Part shown: positions 50,992 to 62,990 of the stretch, piece after piece
Layout: each line of letters begins with the position of its first letter
How positions within the stretch are numbered: the first letter of the stretch is position 1
Source: Mycobacterium sp. ITM-2016-00317
Lineage (GTDB): Bacteria > Actinomycetota > Actinomycetes > Mycobacteriales > Mycobacteriaceae
Length of the DNA stretch: 64,000 bases
Assembly (NCBI RefSeq): GCF_002968295.1
Contig: NZ_CP134399.1
Coordinates: forward strand, 3,348,001 to 3,412,000
Direction: 5' to 3'
Program-made: the position numbers and the translations under genes
The notes under the pieces: model-generated
Seen by the model: the letters and a program-made list of their open reading frames with translations, nothing else
Told to the model about the DNA's origin: nothing
Database searches by the model: none

Positions 50992-51375
50992 CTAGTTGAC
51001 CGGTTTGATCTCCACCGAAACGTTCTTCCGCATGCCGCCGCGCAGCTTGGAGAAGAAGTTGAACACCTTTCCGAGCAGCCCGTACCGCTTGGCGAGCGCG
51101 TCGTAGGTCGCGGCGTTGGCCGACTTGTCCAGGATCCGCGCCGTCGCCTCGACCGCTTCGCCCTTGGGCTTACCGGCCTTGTCGCACGGGGCGATCGTCA
51201 CCCGCGCGGTGTTGCGGATCCGCTTGACCTTCCACGACGTCTCCTGGGTGATCGCGATCAGACCGTCATCCGCCGGAGCCGCCCAGATCGCGGTCGGCTT
51301 CGGCCGACCATCCTTGGTGAACGTGGTCAGCAGGATGTAGTCGGACTTGGCGACGTCGGCGAAAGTGGCGGTCAT
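50992..51375 (-). CDS. PPOX-class F420-dependent oxidoreductase-like protein B
   Basis: 127 residues. YILLTTFTKDGRPKPTAIWAAP and WKVKRIRNTARVTIAPCDKAGKPKGEAVEATARI align directly with protein A just downstream (seven bases between). The pair must derive from a tandem duplication. The C-terminus differs (NFFSKLRGGMRKNVSVEIKPVN). It is the upstream gene of the pair and starts with ATG 51375; 22 bases separate it from the HNH gene stop. Confidence 0.82.
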   Translation of the reverse strand: MTATFADVAKSDYILLTTFTKDGRPKPTAIWAAPADDGLIAITQETSWKVKRIRNTARVTIAPCDKAGKPKGEAVEATARILDKSANAATYDALAKRYGLLGKVFNFFSKLRGGMRKNVSVEIKPVN

Positions 51376-51397
51376 TCCGCCAATGTACGGGCGGCGG

Positions 51398-52681
51398 TCA
51401 GGCGGCGTCGAAGGTGACGAGGTCGATGCTGAGTCGGCCTTCGGCCAGGCTGAGCCGCCGTCGCACCGGCGGCCCCGGCAGCACCGGGGCGATCGAGGTG
51501 TAGGTCGCCCCGGTCGGCGTCACGTACTCAGCCCGATGCTCGCCGTTCGCCTCGCTGGTGCTGACCTGCCAGCCCGGCGCTTCCTTGACGTAGTTACACG
51601 CCTCGCACAACCCCATCCCGTTGGCTGCGCTGGTCTTTCCGCCGTTGCGGGCCGGTACCGCGTGGTCGTGGTGGCGGATCGGGGCATTGCAATACGGCGT
51701 GCGACACGTGCGGTCGCGGCGCTGCAACAACAACGCCAGTCCTTTCGGGAACCTGCGGGCTTTCGATTCCATCGCCACCAACTGCCCTGATTCCGGATGC
51801 CGGTACAGCCGCCGCAGCGTGGCCTTGGGTTCGTTGTCGGCGGCCGCGTCCCCGGTCAGTGCCCGGCAGAACCCGGCCGGGACCGGGCCGTACCCGTCGA
51901 GCCAACCCAGCTCGTCATCGTCACCGGCCAACGTCGTGTCGGCCATCACCAGACTCACCGCCACCGGCACCGGCCCGTCCGCAGGGTGACCGGTCACCCG
52001 CTCGTACACCGTCTCAGCCATCACCTGACCCCGCGGCCGGTCATCAAAGGTGGTGTCGGCGGCTCGTTTACACGCCGCATACAGGCCGACGCCTTTGGCC
52101 AGGGGCAGCCGGACACTGACACACACCATGGTGTCCGACACCGGCCGCACACTGACCGCGCAATCGGCAACCGCGGCCTGGCCCCGCGCGACCACGGCCG
52201 CCGCGTCCAGCCGGGCGGTGATCTTCTTGGCCTCCGCCTCGACCCGGTTGTTGCCCCACCCGCCCAATCTGGCGACATCGGCGCACAATTCGGCGTCCAG
52301 TTCCCGGCGATGCGCCACCGACAAACAGGCTGATTCGCGCACGATCAGGGTGGCTCGCCATTCCGAGAGCGCCCCGCACTCCAACGCGGCCAACGTGTGC
52401 GGCATCTCCTCCACCAATGCCTGCGCGAACCCCAGATGCCGCCCGCCGCACACCGGGGCGTCATGGCGAGCCAACGCCACCTCCGCACCCAGACCACGCC
52501 CCCGTTTCGCTGCCGGGATCCCCGCGGCCGCCTCAGCGGCGCGGCGCTTGGCCGCCCACAACGCCGTCGCCCGCGCCTGCGCCGCCGCAGCCGCGGACTT
52601 CAGCGCCTCCAACCGCTCGACGGCCGCCCGCAACTCGGCCTGCGACGCCCCCTCGTCGATATCGAACAAACTTTCGAACAT
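51398..52681 (-). CDS. DUF222/HNH endonuclease-like protein (REP13E12 type), copy 2
   Basis: 427 residues. DUF222 spans about 15-320 (ASQAELRAAVERLEALKSAAAAAQARATALW ... ALIVRESACLSVAHRRELDAEL). The HNH motif follows: CRTPYCNAPIRHHDHAVPARNGG ... NGMGLCEACNYVKEAPGW. It is clearly divergent from copy 1 (the linker and the HNH loop differ), so this is another subfamily rather than a recent duplicate. ATG 52681 is chosen over an upstream frame start at 52711 because it begins MFESLFDIDE. It sits between the PPOX pair and cobN. Confidence 0.83.
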   Translation of the reverse strand: MFESLFDIDEGASQAELRAAVERLEALKSAAAAAQARATALWAAKRRAAEAAAGIPAAKRGRGLGAEVALARHDAPVCGGRHLGFAQALVEEMPHTLAALECGALSEWRATLIVRESACLSVAHRRELDAELCADVARLGGWGNNRVEAEAKKITARLDAAAVVARGQAAVADCAVSVRPVSDTMVCVSVRLPLAKGVGLYAACKRAADTTFDDRPRGQVMAETVYERVTGHPADGPVPVAVSLVMADTTLAGDDDELGWLDGYGPVPAGFCRALTGDAAADNEPKATLRRLYRHPESGQLVAMESKARRFPKGLALLLQRRDRTCRTPYCNAPIRHHDHAVPARNGGKTSAANGMGLCEACNYVKEAPGWQVSTSEANGEHRAEYVTPTGATYTSIAPVLPGPPVRRRLSLAEGRLSIDLVTFDAA

Positions 52682-52720
52682 GCACCCGACGCTACCCCCG
52701 GGCCCCGACAAGTCCGCGCG

Positions 52721-56317
<3,597 letters not shown>

Positions 56318-56339
56318 CCCCTATTCGTACCTGACGGGC

Positions 56340-56438
56340 TCAGCCGTGCCAGCGGCCGTACCAGGTCTGCCCGTACGGCGCGCCGACCGTGGCGACAAGC
56401 GCGAGAATGGCCACAGTCAAGATCAGAATCGCCGTCAT
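56340..56438 (-). CDS. 32-residue membrane peptide upstream of cobN
   Basis: ATG 56438 behind GGAAGGAAACACCG begins a frame ending TGA at 56340. The peptide has a single hydrophobic helix (MTAILILTVAILALVATVG) and a short aromatic tail (PYGQTWYGRWHG). It is 22 bases ahead of cobN and in the same direction. The ribosome site lies inside the small stem of a structured leader. It may be a membrane microprotein or a leader peptide controlling cobN; neither is known. Confidence 0.5.
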   Translation of the reverse strand: MTAILILTVAILALVATVGAPYGQTWYGRWHG

Positions 56439-56446
56439 CGGTGTTT

Positions 56447-56479
56447 CCTTCCGAAAGGCCCACTCTTCTTCGAGCGGGC
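56447..56479 (-). other. Structured leader (two hairpins) before the small frame
   Basis: On the minus strand GCCCGCTC-GAAGAA-GAGTGGGC (56479-56458) forms an 8-bp stem with one G-U pair. Next is CCTT-TCGG-AAGG (56458-56447), whose 3' arm contains the ribosome-binding GGAAGG. The ribosome site could therefore be hidden or exposed by folding. Confidence 0.45.
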
Positions 56480-56576
56480 TCATGCCGGATGACGGTACCG
56501 CCGGTACTGCATAAATAGCTGCCGCTGTGCCGGACGAAACCGGCCGCGCAGCAAAGTGACGACCGTCACATCGGGG

Positions 56577-57551
56577 CTAGGCTGCGGTGACGAAACCCTG
56601 CGCGACCATCCAGTCCCGCGCGACCACGCTCGGGTCCCGCCCCTCGACGTCGACCTGCCGGTTGAGCTCGGTGATCGCGTCATTGGTCAGCGCCGCGGTC
56701 ACCGGTGCGGTCACCTCGGCGATCTCGGGGTGGGCGTCGAAGAACTCGCGCTTCATCGTCACCGACGGGTTGTAGTGCGCAAAGAACTGCTTGTCGTCTG
56801 TCAACAGGACCAGGTCCAGCGCGGCGATGCGTCCGTCGGTGGTGAACACCTCGCCGAAATCGCACTCGGTGCCGTCGGCCGTCGCCTGGTAGATGATGCC
56901 GACCTGCAGGATCGGGGTCTGGGCCCGGCGCGGGTCGAACCCGTACGCCGCCGCCATGCCGGGGAAGCCGTCCTGCCGGGCCCGGAACTCGGTGTCCACG
57001 CACGTGCGGGCGGCGGCGGGATCGCGCTGCACCAGAGCGCCGTAGTCGGACAGGGTGCGCACGCCGGTCTTCTCGACGGTCTGCAGGCTGGCGGCCAGCG
57101 CGTAGGTGTCGTCCATCGGTCCCGGCGGCAGCCACACCATGTCGTTGCGGGCCAGGTCCTCGTCGCGCACCACCTCGTACTGCTCACGGCTGTCCGGGAT
57201 CGGCTTCTCGTGGCCGAGGTAGTTGATCCAGGCGTTGCCGGTGAACTCGTAGGCGATGTCGACCTGCCCGGAAAGCTGCGCCTCCCTTGTACTTCGGGAT
57301 CCGACGATGCCGGTGAGGTCCCTGACTTCGGCGCCTGCGGCGGCCAGGGTGAACTCCAGGATGTAGCCCATGATCACCTGCTCGGTGTACTCCTTGGAGC
57401 CGACGGTGATCTGCACCCCCTCCAGCCCCGGGGTGGGCTGGATCGAGCCGGGCCCGACCTGCAGTGGCACCGCGCTGCCCGAGCCGAGCCCGCACGCCGA
57501 AAGCGCCAGCGCGAGCAGCGCGGCGAGCGTGGCGATCCGGCGCGCGCTCAC
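56577..57551 (-). CDS. proX: Glycine-betaine/choline-type ABC substrate-binding lipoprotein
   Basis: 324 residues. GTG start VSARRIATLAALLALALSAC with Cys20 as the lipid-anchoring residue. The mature domain is an OpuAC/ProX-type fold: VQITVGSKEYTEQVIMGYILEFTLAAAGAEV, the loop DIAYEFTGNAWINYLG and TECDFGEVFTTDGRIAALDL. It overlaps the permease stop (GTGA), so translation is coupled. It captures a quaternary amine such as betaine, choline or carnitine (family inference). Confidence 0.88.
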   Translation of the reverse strand: MSARRIATLAALLALALSACGLGSGSAVPLQVGPGSIQPTPGLEGVQITVGSKEYTEQVIMGYILEFTLAAAGAEVRDLTGIVGSRSTREAQLSGQVDIAYEFTGNAWINYLGHEKPIPDSREQYEVVRDEDLARNDMVWLPPGPMDDTYALAASLQTVEKTGVRTLSDYGALVQRDPAAARTCVDTEFRARQDGFPGMAAAYGFDPRRAQTPILQVGIIYQATADGTECDFGEVFTTDGRIAALDLVLLTDDKQFFAHYNPSVTMKREFFDAHPEIAEVTAPVTAALTNDAITELNRQVDVEGRDPSVVARDWMVAQGFVTAA

Positions 57552-58333
57552 CGCAGCCCTTTCGGGTCGAGGAAGAACTCGGCCAGCCCGCCCAGCCAGT
57601 CCACCAGCAGCGCCAGGCACACCGCGAGCACGCTGCCCAGGATCAGCGTCACGTTGTCCTGCAACTTGTAACCGGTGTCGATCAGGATGCCCAGCCCGCC
57701 GGCGTTGACCAGGAACGACAGCGTCGCGGTGCCGACGGCCAGCACCAGCGAGGTGCGCAGACCGGCGAGGATGAACGGCACCGCCAGCGGCAGTTCGACT
57801 CTCAGCAGCAGCGACGCCCGCGACATCCCCTGGCCGAGTCCGGCGTCGATCAGCGAGCGGTCCACCTGGTCGATCCCGAGAATGGTGCTCGACAGCACGG
57901 GCAGCAGCGAGTACAGCGCGATCGGCAGCACCCCGATCCAGAACCCGGTCTTGGCCGTCAGCAGGAACAGCAGCACCAACAGCCCGATGGCGGGCGCGGC
58001 CTGCCCGACGTTCGCGATCCCGACGACCAACGGACGCAACACCTTTGCCCCCGGACGGGTAACCAGCACGCCGAGTGGGACACCGACCAGCACCACTATC
58101 GCGGTCACCGCGGCGGTGATCAGCAGATGCTGCCAGATCAGCGTCGCGACGTTGCCGGGGTTGATGTTCTCCAACTGGGTGGCGGTCAGTTCCCGGTTGA
58201 ACGCCCAGAACACCACCGCGGCCCCGACCACGAGCACCAGTACCGGCTGGACGAACAGCCGGGCCCGCTCCGCAGGGGTGGTCGTCGCGGGGCCGGCGAC
58301 ATCGGCGTCGGTGGCCTGCTGGGCGGTTGTCAC
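57548..58333 (-). CDS. Compatible-solute ABC permease 2
   Basis: 261 residues; a polar N-terminus of about 25 residues, then six spans. The EAA loop reads DAGLGQGMSRASLLLRVELPLAVPFILAG at about 163-191, as in OpuB/ProW permeases. It overlaps the ATPase stop (ATGA upstream) and the proX start (GTGA downstream). It pairs with the other permease at 59499-60146. Confidence 0.88.
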   Translation of the reverse strand: MTTAQQATDADVAGPATTTPAERARLFVQPVLVLVVGAAVVFWAFNRELTATQLENINPGNVATLIWQHLLITAAVTAIVVLVGVPLGVLVTRPGAKVLRPLVVGIANVGQAAPAIGLLVLLFLLTAKTGFWIGVLPIALYSLLPVLSSTILGIDQVDRSLIDAGLGQGMSRASLLLRVELPLAVPFILAGLRTSLVLAVGTATLSFLVNAGGLGILIDTGYKLQDNVTLILGSVLAVCLALLVDWLGGLAEFFLDPKGLR

Positions 58334-59502
58334 GACGGCACGTCTCCCCCGCCGGTGGCCACGTCGGCTTCGGCGCGCAGCCGGGTGATCGTGTCGATGA
58401 GCGTGTCCAGGGTGACCACTCCGACGTAGCGGTTCCCCGGCCCGGCGACGACCGCCGACGCGTGCTGCTCGGCCAGGATCGCCTCCAGTGCGTCCTCCAG
58501 GGTGGAGTGGGTGCTGATCACGTCGACGGGTTCGACGGCGTCGGCCAGCGCGCCCGCGTGCCGGAGCCGGCGCTCGCGGACCCAGCTCACCGGTCGGTCG
58601 CGTTCGTCGAGCACCACCGCCCAGTCGTGCCCGCTCGCGGCGATCACCGAGCGCACGTGCTCGACGGTGTCGCCGCGGTGCACCGCGGGCCGAGACTCCA
58701 GCGTCACGTCGCGCACGCGCAGCAGGCCCAGCTGCTGCAGCGACGCCCCGGAACCCACGAAGCCGGCGACGGTGTCGTCGGCCGGCGCCGCCAGGATGTT
58801 CTGCGGGGTGTCGTACTGCAGCACCTTGGACTGCTGACCGAACACCGCGATGCGGTCGCCGAGTTTGACCGCCTCACCGAAGTCGTGGGTGACGAACACG
58901 ATGGTCTTGTGCAGTTCGCTCTGCAACCGCAGCAGCTCGTCCTGCAGAGTGCTGCGGGTGATCGGGTCCACGGCGCCGAACGGCTCGTCCATCAGCAGCA
59001 CCGGCGGGTCCGCGGCCAGCGCCCTGGCCACGCCGACGCGCTGCTGCTGGCCGCCCGAGAGCTGACGCGGGTAACGGTCGGCGTACTGGGCCGGCTCCAG
59101 CCCGACCATGTCGAGCAGTTCGTCGACCCGCTCGTCGATGCGTCTGCGGTCCCACTTGAGCAGACCCGGCACCAGCCCGACGTTCTGCCGGATCGTCATG
59201 TGCGGGAACAGTCCGGCCTGCTGGATCGCGTACCCGATCGAGCGCCTCAGCTCGTTGGGCTTGATCGACAGCGCGTCCTTGTCCCCGATCAGGATCCGGC
59301 CCGACGTCGGCTCGCTGAGCCGGTTGATCATCCGCATGGTGGTGGTCTTGCCGCAGCCGGACGGGCCGACGAAGATCACGATCTCGCCGGCCGGGACGTC
59401 CAGCGAGACGTCTTTGACCGCGGGTTGAGCGGCGCCGGGGTAGACCTTCGACACGTGGTCGAGTTCGATCCGCACCCCGGTGGGCTCCGATTGTTCTGTC
59501 AC
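58330..59502 (-). CDS. proV: Glycine-betaine-type ABC ATPase with CBS domains
   Basis: 390 residues from GTG 59502. Walker [10 protein letters not shown], signature [15 protein letters not shown], Walker B VLLMDEPFGAVD and THDFGEAVKLGDR. The C-terminal 120 residues (about 265-385) hold two CBS-type units (DVTLESRPAVHRGDTVEHVRSVI and PVDVISTHSTLEDALEAILAEQHASAVVAG), which in OpuA sense ionic strength. So uptake is probably activated by osmotic stress. Ends overlap both neighbours by four bases. Confidence 0.92.
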   Translation of the reverse strand: MTEQSEPTGVRIELDHVSKVYPGAAQPAVKDVSLDVPAGEIVIFVGPSGCGKTTTMRMINRLSEPTSGRILIGDKDALSIKPNELRRSIGYAIQQAGLFPHMTIRQNVGLVPGLLKWDRRRIDERVDELLDMVGLEPAQYADRYPRQLSGGQQQRVGVARALAADPPVLLMDEPFGAVDPITRSTLQDELLRLQSELHKTIVFVTHDFGEAVKLGDRIAVFGQQSKVLQYDTPQNILAAPADDTVAGFVGSGASLQQLGLLRVRDVTLESRPAVHRGDTVEHVRSVIAASGHDWAVVLDERDRPVSWVRERRLRHAGALADAVEPVDVISTHSTLEDALEAILAEQHASAVVAGPGNRYVGVVTLDTLIDTITRLRAEADVATGGGDVPS

Positions 59503-60146
59503 CGAATGCCTTTCGACGTCGTGAGGCGCCCGATAAGGACGAGGATCGCGTCCAGCGCCAGAGCCAGGATCACGATCAGCAGGGTGCCGCTGAGCGCCAT
59601 CGGCAACGCGGTGGGGCTGCCCACCCGCGCCAGCCCGGCGAAGATCAGGTTGCCCAGGCCGGGCCCTTTCACGTAGGCCGCGATTGCGAGCACCCCCATC
59701 GACATCTGGGTGCTCAACCGCATCGCCGACAGCACGGCCGGCCAGACCAGCCGCAGCTCGACCCTGCCCAGTGTCTCCAGCCGGCTCATGCCGATGCCCC
59801 GGGCGGCGTCGGTCAGCGCCGGGTCGATCGCGTTGAGGCCGACGATCGTGTTCCGGATGATCGGCAGCAGCGAGTACAGCACCAGCGCCGCCACACTGGG
59901 CACGACGCCGAGGCCGAACAGCGGGATCAGCAGACCCAGCAGCGCGAAGGACGGGATGGTCAGGATGACGCTGGACGTCGCGGTGGCCAGGTTGGCGGCC
60001 AGAGCGTTGCGGTAGGTCGCCACTCCGATGGCCACCCCGATCAGCGTGGCCAGCAGCACGCTCTGCACCACTGCGCTGACATGTTGGTAGGAGTCGAAGA
60101 TCAGCTGCGTGTGGTGGGCGGTGACGTAATCCCACAGTCCGTTCAC
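59499..60146 (-). CDS. Compatible-solute ABC permease 1
   Basis: 215 residues with five to six spans. It has the EAA loop DPALTDAARGIGMSRLETLGRVELRLVWPAVLSAMR at about 111-146. Start: GTG 60146 has GGAGG at ideal five-base spacing; GTG 60152 in the same frame is adjacent to that GGAGG and unlikely. It is the first gene of the operon permease-ATPase-permease-binding protein. It is divergent from the TauD-family gene; 135 bases between hold no clear known promoter motif. Confidence 0.88.
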   Translation of the reverse strand: MNGLWDYVTAHHTQLIFDSYQHVSAVVQSVLLATLIGVAIGVATYRNALAANLATATSSVILTIPSFALLGLLIPLFGLGVVPSVAALVLYSLLPIIRNTIVGLNAIDPALTDAARGIGMSRLETLGRVELRLVWPAVLSAMRLSTQMSMGVLAIAAYVKGPGLGNLIFAGLARVGSPTALPMALSGTLLIVILALALDAILVLIGRLTTSKGIR

Positions 60147-60281
60147 TCGCACCTCCGTTCGCTGGCCTCTACCCGATCTTGAACTGACCGAAACGGCACC
60201 GGTTCGACTCCGGCTGAATCAAACGGTTGGCCATGGCCTCGCAGGCGGCCAGAGTGCTGTCAGTCGTTCTGTGGAGGTGTC

Positions 60282-61205
60282 ATGTCATCAGTCAAGGTGG
60301 TCAAGCTCGGAGCCGTGATCGGCGCCCGCATCGAGGGTGTTCGGCTCGCCGACGGGGTGGATGCGGCCACAGCCGCGCGGATCAACGCCGCTCTGCTGGA
60401 GCACAAGGTGATCTTCTTCCGCGGCCAGCACGAGCTGGACGACGAGGGCCAGCTGGCCTTTGCTCGCGCGCTCGGCACGCCGACCACGGCGCACCCGACG
60501 GTGACCTCGCGCGGCACCAGGGTGCTGCCGATCGACTCGCGCTACGACAAGGCCAACAGCTGGCACACCGACGTCACGTTCGTCGACCGCATCCCGAAGG
60601 CGTCCCTGCTCCGGGCCGTCACGCTGCCGCCTTACGGCGGGACCACGACGTGGGCGTCGACCGAGGCCGCCTACGACCTGCTGCCGCCGCCGTTGCGTGC
60701 GCTGGCCGAGAACCTGTGGGCGGTGCACACCAACGAGTACGACTACGCCGGTGACGTCGACGCCCGCCTGGAGCAGCTGGCCGACACCGAGCGCCAGTAC
60801 CGGGAGGAGTTCGTCTCCGATCGCTACGAGACCGAGCACCCGGTCGTGCGGGTGCATCCGGAGACGGGCCGCAAGGTGCTGCTGCTCGGGCACTTCGTCC
60901 AGCACTTCGTCGGTCTGGGCAGAGCCGAGTCGGGGGCGCTCTTCCAGCTGCTGCAGAACCGGATCACCAAGCTGGAGAACACCATCCGCTGGAACTGGGA
61001 GCAGGGCGATCTCGCGGTGTGGGACAACCGGGCCACCCAGCACTACGCGGTGGCCGACTACGACGACCAGTTCCGCCGGCTGAGCCGGGTGACCCTGGCC
61101 GGGGACGTCCCCGTCGATGTGCACGGTGAGCACAGCCGGGTGATCACCGGGGACGCTTCGGACTATTCGGCCGTGGTGGCGCCGGCGGTGCGGCTGGTCA
61201 GCTGA
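60282..61205 (+). CDS. TauD/TfdA-family 2-oxoglutarate dioxygenase
   Basis: 307 residues. The iron facial triad is H95 and D97 in WHTDVTF and H254 in [12 protein letters not shown]; an Arg in [10 protein letters not shown] binds 2-oxoglutarate. The sequence style ([48 protein letters not shown]) is nearest to the mycobacterial sulfate-ester/alkyl-sulfate dioxygenases such as Rv3406. It probably oxidises a sulfonate or sulfate ester to release sulfite or sulfate. The ssu operon elsewhere in this window has a related purpose. It begins 129 bases from the divergent opu-type operon. Confidence 0.87.
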   Translation: MSSVKVVKLGAVIGARIEGVRLADGVDAATAARINAALLEHKVIFFRGQHELDDEGQLAFARALGTPTTAHPTVTSRGTRVLPIDSRYDKANSWHTDVTFVDRIPKASLLRAVTLPPYGGTTTWASTEAAYDLLPPPLRALAENLWAVHTNEYDYAGDVDARLEQLADTERQYREEFVSDRYETEHPVVRVHPETGRKVLLLGHFVQHFVGLGRAESGALFQLLQNRITKLENTIRWNWEQGDLAVWDNRATQHYAVADYDDQFRRLSRVTLAGDVPVDVHGEHSRVITGDASDYSAVVAPAVRLVS

Positions 61206-61232
61206 GGTTTCCGCGGGCGGTACCGTGGAGGA

Positions 61233-62354
61233 ATGGCCAGGGAACGGGACGACGACGCCTGCCCGGGCGCGCTGCAGACCCACCAGGCCGCCGACGGTGA
61301 ACTGGCCCGGGTCCGGTTACCGGGGGGTGCGATCACGGCTGCCCAGCTCGACGCGCTGGCGCACGCCGCGACCGAGTTCGGCACCGGGACGCTCGAACTG
61401 ACCTCCCGCGCCAACCTGCAGATCCGCGGCATCCGCGACACCGGCGCGGTCGCCTCGGCGCTGGCCGAGGCCGGTCTGCTGCCGTCGCCGACCCACGAGC
61501 GGGTGCGCAACATCCTGGCCTCCCCGCTGTCCGGCCGGCATGGCGGGATCTGCGACACAAGGGATCTGGTGCGTGCTCTGGACGCCGCGCTGCAACGTGA
61601 CCCCGAACTGGTCCGGCTGCCGGGCCGGTTCATGTTCGGCATCGACGACGGCCGCGGTGACATCTCCGGCCTGGGCGCGGACGTCGGGGCGCACGTGCTC
61701 GACGGGCACACCGCGGCGCTGCTGCTGGCGGGTCGCGACACCGGCGTGCGGGTCCCGCTGACCGACGCGGTGGACGAAATGCTGCGCGTGGCACGGCGGT
61801 TCACCGAGATCCGGGGCACCGCGTGGCGGGTCGGCGAACTCGCCGACCCCGCAGAGCTACTCGGCGGGCTCGAGCCGACGGCGCCGCCGGGGGCGACGTG
61901 GCCGGGTTCGGTGCGGCCCCCGGTGGGCTGGATCGAGCAGGACGACGGGCGCATCGCCCTCGGCGCCGCGGTTCCGCTCGGCGTCCTCGAGGCCCGGGTC
62001 GCGCAGTACCTGGCCGCCGTGGACGCGCCGCTGGCGATCACCCCGTGGCGGTCGGTGCTGCTGTTCGACCTCGAGGAGGGCGTCGCCGACGTCGCGCTGC
62101 GGGTCCTCGCCCCGCTCGGGCTGATCTTCGACGAGAACTCGCCGTGGCTGTCGGTGTCGGCGTGCACCGGCAGCCCGGGTTGCGCGCGCTCGGTCGCCGA
62201 TGTGCGCGCCGACGCGGCGGCGGCGGTGCACGAGCCCGACGCCGCACGTCACCGGCACTTCGTCGGCTGCGAGCGGGCCTGCGGCAGCCCGGCCGACGCC
62301 CAAGTGCTGGTTGCGACCGGAGACGGCTACCGGGCCCGCGAACCCCACCCGTAG
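61233..62354 (+). CDS. cobG: Precorrin-3B synthase CobG
   Basis: 373 residues with the nitrite/sulfite reductase-like ferredoxin fold. The iron-sulfur/sirohaem cysteines are C311, C317 (ACTGSPGC), C346 and C350 (GCERAC). It converts precorrin-3A to precorrin-3B by oxygen-dependent hydroxylation and lactone formation, so the cell uses the aerobic cobalamin route. It is somewhat shorter than the alphaproteobacterial protein (about 450) but keeps all four cysteines. First gene of cobG-cobH-cobIJ. GTGGAGGA lies directly at the start. Confidence 0.94.
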   Translation: MARERDDDACPGALQTHQAADGELARVRLPGGAITAAQLDALAHAATEFGTGTLELTSRANLQIRGIRDTGAVASALAEAGLLPSPTHERVRNILASPLSGRHGGICDTRDLVRALDAALQRDPELVRLPGRFMFGIDDGRGDISGLGADVGAHVLDGHTAALLLAGRDTGVRVPLTDAVDEMLRVARRFTEIRGTAWRVGELADPAELLGGLEPTAPPGATWPGSVRPPVGWIEQDDGRIALGAAVPLGVLEARVAQYLAAVDAPLAITPWRSVLLFDLEEGVADVALRVLAPLGLIFDENSPWLSVSACTGSPGCARSVADVRADAAAAVHEPDAARHRHFVGCERACGSPADAQVLVATGDGYRAREPHP

Positions 62355-62363
62355 GGTGATCGG

Positions 62364-62990
62364 GTGCTCGACTACATCCGCGACGCCACCGAGATCTACA
62401 AGCAGTCGTTTGCGACCATCCGCGCCGAGGCGGACCTGTCGCGCTTCCCCGCGGATGTCTCCCGGGTGGTGGTGCGTCTGATCCACACCTGCGGGCAGGT
62501 CGACGTCGCCGAGCACGTGGCGTTCAGCCCGGATGTCACCAGCCGCACCCATTCCGCGCTCGCCGCGGGCGCCCCGATCCTGTGCGACTCGTCGATGGTC
62601 TCGGCCGGGATCACCCGCAGCCGCCTGCCCGCCGACAACGAGGTGGTGTCCCTGGTCGCCGATCCGCGCGCGCCGAAGCTGGCCGCCGAGCTGGGCACCA
62701 CCCGCTCCGCGGCCGCGGTGGACCTGTGGGCCGACCGGATCCCTGGCGCGGTCGTCGCGATCGGCAACGCGCCCACCGCGCTGTTCCGGCTGCTCGAGCT
62801 CATCGACGACGGTCTCGCCCCGCCCGCCTCGGTGTTGGGCGGACCGGTCGGGTTCGTCGGATCGGCCCAGTCCAAGCAGGAGCTCGTCGACCGCCCGCGC
62901 GGGATGTCCTACCTGGTGGTGACGGGCAGGCGCGGAGGCAGCGCGATGGCCGCGGCTGCCGTGAACTCGATTGCGGCGGAGCAGGAATGA
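62364..62990 (+). CDS. cobH: Precorrin-8X methylmutase CobH
   Basis: 208 residues from GTG 62364. Catalytic His41 is in [11 protein letters not shown], followed by [22 protein letters not shown] and the C-terminal [30 protein letters not shown] loop typical of CbiC/CobH. It moves the C11 methyl group to C12 to make hydrogenobyrinic acid. It is nine bases after cobG and overlaps cobIJ by ATGA. Confidence 0.95.
   Translation: MLDYIRDATEIYKQSFATIRAEADLSRFPADVSRVVVRLIHTCGQVDVAEHVAFSPDVTSRTHSALAAGAPILCDSSMVSAGITRSRLPADNEVVSLVADPRAPKLAAELGTTRSAAAVDLWADRIPGAVVAIGNAPTALFRLLELIDDGLAPPASVLGGPVGFVGSAQSKQELVDRPRGMSYLVVTGRRGGSAMAAAAVNSIAAEQE

Noticed and set aside
56318..56580. Possible cobalamin riboswitch upstream of cobN
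   Set aside because: No B12-box or the expected multi-helix core was found; the region holds two short hairpins and a small frame instead.
60190..60225. A tRNA T-arm-like segment (GGTTCGACTCC)
   Set aside because: Only four of five stem pairs form and no acceptor, D-arm or anticodon arm lies upstream, so it is not a tRNA; an attachment-site remnant cannot be shown.
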